Source: Pseudazoarcus pumilus_A
Lineage (GTDB): Bacteria > Pseudomonadota > Gammaproteobacteria > Burkholderiales > Rhodocyclaceae
Length of the DNA stretch: 26,769 nt
Reading direction: 5' to 3'
NCBI GenBank assembly: GCA_033837965.1
Contig: JAJLLM010000067.1
Span: 1 to 26,769 of the forward strand
How positions within the stretch are numbered: the first letter of the stretch is position 1; each line of letters opens with the position of its first letter. The position numbers and the translations under genes are program-made. This document shows, piece by piece, positions 23,665 to 26,769 of this stretch. A model generated the notes under the pieces. The model worked only from the letters and a program-made list of their open reading frames with translations, searched no databases and was not told where the DNA came from.

Positions 23665-24674
23665 CGCTTCAGCTCCGCCGCGCAGTTGTCACCGCACTCA
23701 TCTGTCTGCTGCCGCCATGCGCCAGCGCCTCCTACATCGACCACAACGAAGCACGCGATTTCATGCGCGACATGCAGCAGCGTCACGGCTTCTCGGCCGG
23801 AGAACTGGAAGCCGTGCTCGGTCAGGCCAGCCGCATCGAACGTGTCATCGAACTCATCCGCCCGCCCACCGAGCCCGGCCAGCGCTCCTGGCAGCGCTAC
23901 CGTTCGCGCTTCCTCACCGACCGGCGCATCGACGAGGGCGTCAGCTTCTGGCTGGCTCACCGCGACACCGTCGAGGCCGCCAGCGCCAGGTACGGCGTAC
24001 CGCCGGAATTCATCGTGTCGATTCTGGGCATCGAAACCAACTACGGCAGCTACACCGGCAATTTCGAGACCGTCTCGGCGCTCGCCACGCTGGCCTTCGA
24101 CTACCCGCCGCGCGCGCCCTTGTTCCGCCGCGAACTGGAAAACCTGCTGCTGCTGGCACGCGAGCAGAACCGCGACCCCTTCAGCTACTCCGGCTCCTAT
24201 GCCGGCGCGCTGGGCTACCCACAGTTCCTGCCCAGCAGCGTGCGCAGCTACGCGGTGGATTTCGACGGCGACAGTCGTATCGAGTTCGACGCCAACCCGG
24301 TCGACGCCATCGGCAGCATCGCCAACTACTTCGCTGTACACGGCTGGCGCAGCGGGGAGCCGGTAGCGCAACGCATCTACCTGCCGCCGGATCTGGACGT
24401 CGCGCCGCTGATCGCCGCCGGCATCGAGCCCTCCCTCCACACCGACGCCCTGCGCCAGCGCGGCATCGGCCCCATCTCGGGCGAATTCAGGCCCGATCTC
24501 GCCACCGTCTTCGACCTGCCCACCCCCGACGCCGACACGGAGTACTGGGTCGGCTACCGCAACTTCTACGTGATCACGCGCTACAACCGCAGCAGCTTCT
24601 ATGCGATGGCGGTGTTCGAACTGGCCGAGGCGGTGCGTCAGCGCCTGCATTCACTGTCGGCAGCGCGCCCCTGA
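23661..24674 (+). CDS. mltB: lytic murein transglycosylase B-family protein
   Basis: 337 residues, GH103 family. A Sec signal peptide (RRAVVTALICLLPPCASAS) has no proper lipobox, so a soluble periplasmic form is expected (SltB-like rather than the MltB lipoprotein). The catalytic Glu125 is in ILGIETNYGSYTGNF; GALGYPQFLPSSVRSYAVDFDGD and ANYFAVHGWRSGEPV are family blocks. It cleaves the MurNAc-GlcNAc bond producing 1,6-anhydro ends. Its ATG overlaps the tgpA stop by 4 bp, placing a cell-wall hydrolase under the same control as MoxR-DUF58-TgpA. Confidence 0.93.
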   Translation: MTLQLRRAVVTALICLLPPCASASYIDHNEARDFMRDMQQRHGFSAGELEAVLGQASRIERVIELIRPPTEPGQRSWQRYRSRFLTDRRIDEGVSFWLAHRDTVEAASARYGVPPEFIVSILGIETNYGSYTGNFETVSALATLAFDYPPRAPLFRRELENLLLLAREQNRDPFSYSGSYAGALGYPQFLPSSVRSYAVDFDGDSRIEFDANPVDAIGSIANYFAVHGWRSGEPVAQRIYLPPDLDVAPLIAAGIEPSLHTDALRQRGIGPISGEFRPDLATVFDLPTPDADTEYWVGYRNFYVITRYNRSSFYAMAVFELAEAVRQRLHSLSAARP

Positions 24675-24701
24675 GACCTCGGCGGAACGCGCCGGCGAGC
24701 G

Positions 24702-24710
24702 TGCTATAAT
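24702..24710 (+). promoter_or_regulatory. extended -10 promoter of the IF-1 gene
   Basis: TGCTATAAT: a perfect TATAAT (24705-24710) with the TGn extension, 28 bp after the mltB stop. An extended -10 can work with the poor -35 seen here. Start of transcription is expected near 24717, giving a ~190-nt leader. Confidence 0.7.
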
Positions 24711-24716
24711 CGCCGC

Positions 24717-24906
24717 CTCGCACCATGTGAGCCGGCTGGGTCGTTCGGCCGGCATCTCTCTCGGGACGCCACCGGCTCCCGTCCGCATCCACACCAGGTT
24801 CGAGCCGCAACCCGCGGTTCACCGACGGGTTTTGCCTGGCGCCACACGCGCCGGCCCGCCCGCTATCGTCTGCCACCACACACGGCGGACACAACGAGGA
24901 AACCAG
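24717..24906 (+). promoter_or_regulatory. long 5' leader of the IF-1 gene
   Basis: About 190 nt. It contains an AUG directly followed by UGA (24725-24730), a GCCGGC/GCCGGC stem (24731-24736 with 24748-24753), other GC-rich pairing potential, and ends in a strong GAGGA site (24896-24900) 6 nt before the ATG. No known riboswitch is recognised. Structure-based or cold-responsive control is possible but not shown. Confidence 0.4.
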
Positions 24907-25185
24907 ATGGCCAAGGAAGAACTGATCGAAATGCAGGGTTCCGTCACCGAAGTGCTGCCGGACGGCCGCTATCGCGTGACGCTCGACAACGGACACAACC
25001 TGATCGCCTACTCGGGCGGCAAGATGCGCAAGCACCATATCCGCATCATCGCTGGCGACAACGTCTCGCTGGAGATGTCGCCCTACGACCTGACCAAGGG
25101 TCGCATCACCTTCCGCCACCTGCCGGGCCGCCCGCCTGGCGCGACCGGCTCGGCCGGTGCGCCGCCGGCCAAGCGTCGCCGCTGA
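24907..25185 (+). CDS. infA: translation initiation factor IF-1 (second, stand-alone copy)
   Basis: 92 residues, S1/OB-fold. MAKEELIEMQGSVTEVLPDGRYRVTLDNG, KMRKHHIRIIAGDNVSLEMSPYDLTKGRITFR covers the whole IF-1 fold; IF-1 binds the 30S A site and aids IF-2 and IF-3. A Pro/Gly/Ala-rich tail ending AKRRR extends ~20 residues past the 72-residue E. coli protein. Betaproteobacteria commonly have a copy in the ribosomal protein operon and this kind of separate copy. Strong GAGGA ribosome site. It converges on the Lon-like gene with 30 bp between stops. Confidence 0.93.
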   Translation: MAKEELIEMQGSVTEVLPDGRYRVTLDNGHNLIAYSGGKMRKHHIRIIAGDNVSLEMSPYDLTKGRITFRHLPGRPPGATGSAGAPPAKRRR

Positions 25186-25205
25186 CTCCTGCTGCGGGCA
25201 AACGC

Positions 25206-25228
25206 CGGTCAGGCTTCAGCGCTGACCG
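25206..25228. terminator. possible weak hairpin between IF-1 and Lon-like genes
   Basis: CGGTCAG (25206-25212) and CTGACCG (25222-25228) form a 7-bp stem with a 9-nt loop across the Lon-like stop codon. No T-run follows on either strand, so it is at most a weak or rho-assisted terminator. Confidence 0.3.
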
Positions 25229-26769
25229 CGCCGCACCCGCCGCTGATCCTGCCCTTCCCCGCCCTGACCGCTCTGATAGGCGCTCTGCGCGGCCGCCATG
25301 GCCTCCAGCGCAAGCGCCACGCGGTGATTGATCGTGCCCTTGGCAAGCACGCCCTTGGCGTCCGGCTCGCCGGATTCCAGGCCGGTCAGCAGTGACATCG
25401 CGTCATCCACCGTCTCGATGGTATGGATGTGGAAGGTGCCGCGTCGCACCGACTCCACGATGTCCTCGCGCAGCATCAGGTGGCGCACGCTGGCCGCCGG
25501 GATGAGCACGCCCTGCTCGCCGGTCAGGCCGCGCATCGCGCACAGGTCGAAGAAGCCTTCGATCTTTTCGTTCACGCCGCCGATCACCTGCGCCTCGCCG
25601 AACTGGTTCACCGAGCCGGTGATGGCGAGACTCTGCTTCAGCGGCACGTCCGCCAGCGCCGACAGCAGCGCGCACAGCTCGGCCATCGAGGCCGAGTCGC
25701 CCTCGACCATGCCGTAGCTCTGCTCGAACACCAGACTGGCCGATACCGACAGCGGCCGGTTGCGCGCGTAACGGGCGGCGAGGAAGGCGGTGAGGATCAT
25801 CACGCCTTTGCTGTGGATGGCGCCGCCGAGTTCGGTCTCGCGCTCGATATCGACCACCTCGCCGTCGCCCAGGCGCGCCGTGGCGGTGATGCGCACCGGG
25901 TGGCCGAAATGCTCGCCGCCCAGTTCGACCACCACCAGCCCGTTCACCTGACCGGCACGCTGTCCGTCGGTGGAGATCAGCGTCGAACCCTCGACGATCG
26001 ATTCGATCACGCGCTCGGCGTAGCGGCCGAAGCGTCGCGCACGCGCGGCAATCGCCCAGTCCACGTGTTCGCGCCCGGCCACTTCCAGCCCCGCTTCGCG
26101 GGCGTGGAAATCGGCCTCGCGCATCAGATCGCCCACCCGCCGCGTGTACAGCGACAGCTTGGCGGCGTCCTCGGCGTAGCGCGCGCCCTGTTCGATCAGC
26201 CGCGCCACCGCATCGCGGCGGAACGGCATCAGCTTGGCATTGCGGCCAAGCATGGCCAGCAGATGCGCGTAGTACTTGACGTTCTGCGGCGTGCGCGGCA
26301 TCTCGTCGTCGAAATCAGCCGCCACCTTGAACAGCTCGGCAAAGTCCGAGTCGTGCTCGTTGAGCAGGTAGAACACCTCGCGGCTGCCGATCAGCACTAC
26401 CTTGAGCTTGCACGGCACCGGCTGCGGTTCCAGCGTGACCGGCGCACTCCAGCCCTGCGCCTCGGCCGGCGGCTCGATGCGGATCTCGCCGCTGCGCAGC
26501 GCGCGCTTGAGGCCGTCCCAGGCGTAGGGCTGGGCGAACAGGCGCTCGGCGTCGAGGATCAGAAAGCCCCCGTTGGCGCGATGCAGCGAACCGGCACGGA
26601 TCATCTGGAAGTTCGACACCTGGTTGCCCATGTGCACCAGGTGCTCGATGCGACCGATCAGGTTGCCGAAGCCGGGGTTGTCCTCATACACGATGGGCGC
26701 ACCCTTGGTCTCGGCGTTGTCCACCACCAGCTTGACCTGATAGCGCTGGAAGCGTCCGGTGTTGTCCTC
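25216..26769 (-). CDS. Lon-family AAA protease (AAA_32 type), C-terminal part
   Basis: 517 residues visible; the frame stays open to the window edge, so the N-terminus lies outside. The AAA part includes GNLIGRIEHLVHMG, RAGSLHRANGGFLILDAERLF (Walker B-like) and a lid region. The Lon proteolytic domain carries the serine in VEGDSASMAELCALLSAL and the lysine in VIGGVNEKIEGFFD. The ~50-residue tail is Gln/Gly/Arg-rich. This is the LonC/YcbZ-like group that resembles Lon but lacks its N-terminal substrate domain. An ATP-dependent cytoplasmic protease, or an inactive-ATPase peptidase if the P-loop (off window) is lost. Confidence 0.93.
   Translation of the reverse strand, partial: EDNTGRFQRYQVKLVVDNAETKGAPIVYEDNPGFGNLIGRIEHLVHMGNQVSNFQMIRAGSLHRANGGFLILDAERLFAQPYAWDGLKRALRSGEIRIEPPAEAQGWSAPVTLEPQPVPCKLKVVLIGSREVFYLLNEHDSDFAELFKVAADFDDEMPRTPQNVKYYAHLLAMLGRNAKLMPFRRDAVARLIEQGARYAEDAAKLSLYTRRVGDLMREADFHAREAGLEVAGREHVDWAIAARARRFGRYAERVIESIVEGSTLISTDGQRAGQVNGLVVVELGGEHFGHPVRITATARLGDGEVVDIERETELGGAIHSKGVMILTAFLAARYARNRPLSVSASLVFEQSYGMVEGDSASMAELCALLSALADVPLKQSLAITGSVNQFGEAQVIGGVNEKIEGFFDLCAMRGLTGEQGVLIPAASVRHLMLREDIVESVRRGTFHIHTIETVDDAMSLLTGLESGEPDAKGVLAKGTINHRVALALEAMAAAQSAYQSGQGGEGQDQRRVRRGQR

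Noticed and set aside
24601..24906. N-terminal extension of IF-1
   Set aside because: The frame has no stop upstream, but IF-1 begins at MAKEE with a strong ribosome site and the promoter lies inside the extension.

Overview
The window looks like chromosomal DNA of a GC-rich betaproteobacterium, most likely Rhodocyclales (Azoarcus/Thauera-like). This rests on GC-rich codon use, a polar-type flagellar block with FlhF/FlhG and a MotC/MotD second stator, the dapA-bamC pair, and a stand-alone second IF-1 gene of the betaproteobacterial type. Genus is inference; no 16S gene or database search was available.

Layout. 1-381: mostly non-coding, with a short orphan coding tail, a 62-nt hairpin with 21-bp perfect arms and a DnaA-box-like dyad. 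382-3039: an acyl-CoA-dehydrogenase-fold gene whose active-site residues match 3-sulfinopropanoyl-CoA desulfinase, then a divergent AraC regulator/peroxiredoxin-like pair. 3057-11209 (minus): the flagellar operon flhB-flhA-flhF-flhG-fliA-motC-motD, with FlhG lacking a usable P-loop. 11358-15455 (minus): DUF192 protein, RluE, DUF2721 membrane protein, RsmJ, tRNA-Ser(UGA) and RlmD. A 96-bp tandem array built from the 5' half of the tRNA-Ser lies directly upstream of the tRNA gene. 15507-16637 (plus): RoxA, ending at a bidirectional terminator shared with the dapA-bamC operon (minus, 16698-18741). 18827-19750 (minus): class II histone-deacetylase-like amidohydrolase, divergent from a tightly coupled operon moxR-DUF58-tgpA-mltB (19801-24674). 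24907-25185: second IF-1 behind a ~190-nt leader. 25216 to the end (minus): C-terminal two thirds of a Lon-family AAA protease that continues outside the window.

Themes. One half is motility: export gate (FlhA/B), placement and number control (FlhF/G), late sigma factor (FliA), stator (MotC/D). The other half is translation and envelope: four ribosome-modifying enzymes (RluE, RsmJ, RlmD, RoxA), a serine tRNA and IF-1; then DapA (lysine/meso-DAP), BamC (outer-membrane assembly) and MoxR/DUF58/TgpA/MltB (envelope remodelling).

The least conventional element is the tRNA-Ser-derived tandem repeat at 13829-14072, in which a 22-nt insertion containing a CG-rich palindrome sits in what would be the anticodon loop. 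Next are the pseudo-ATPase FlhG, the AT-hook-like tail on FliA, and the desulfinase-type active site of the first gene.
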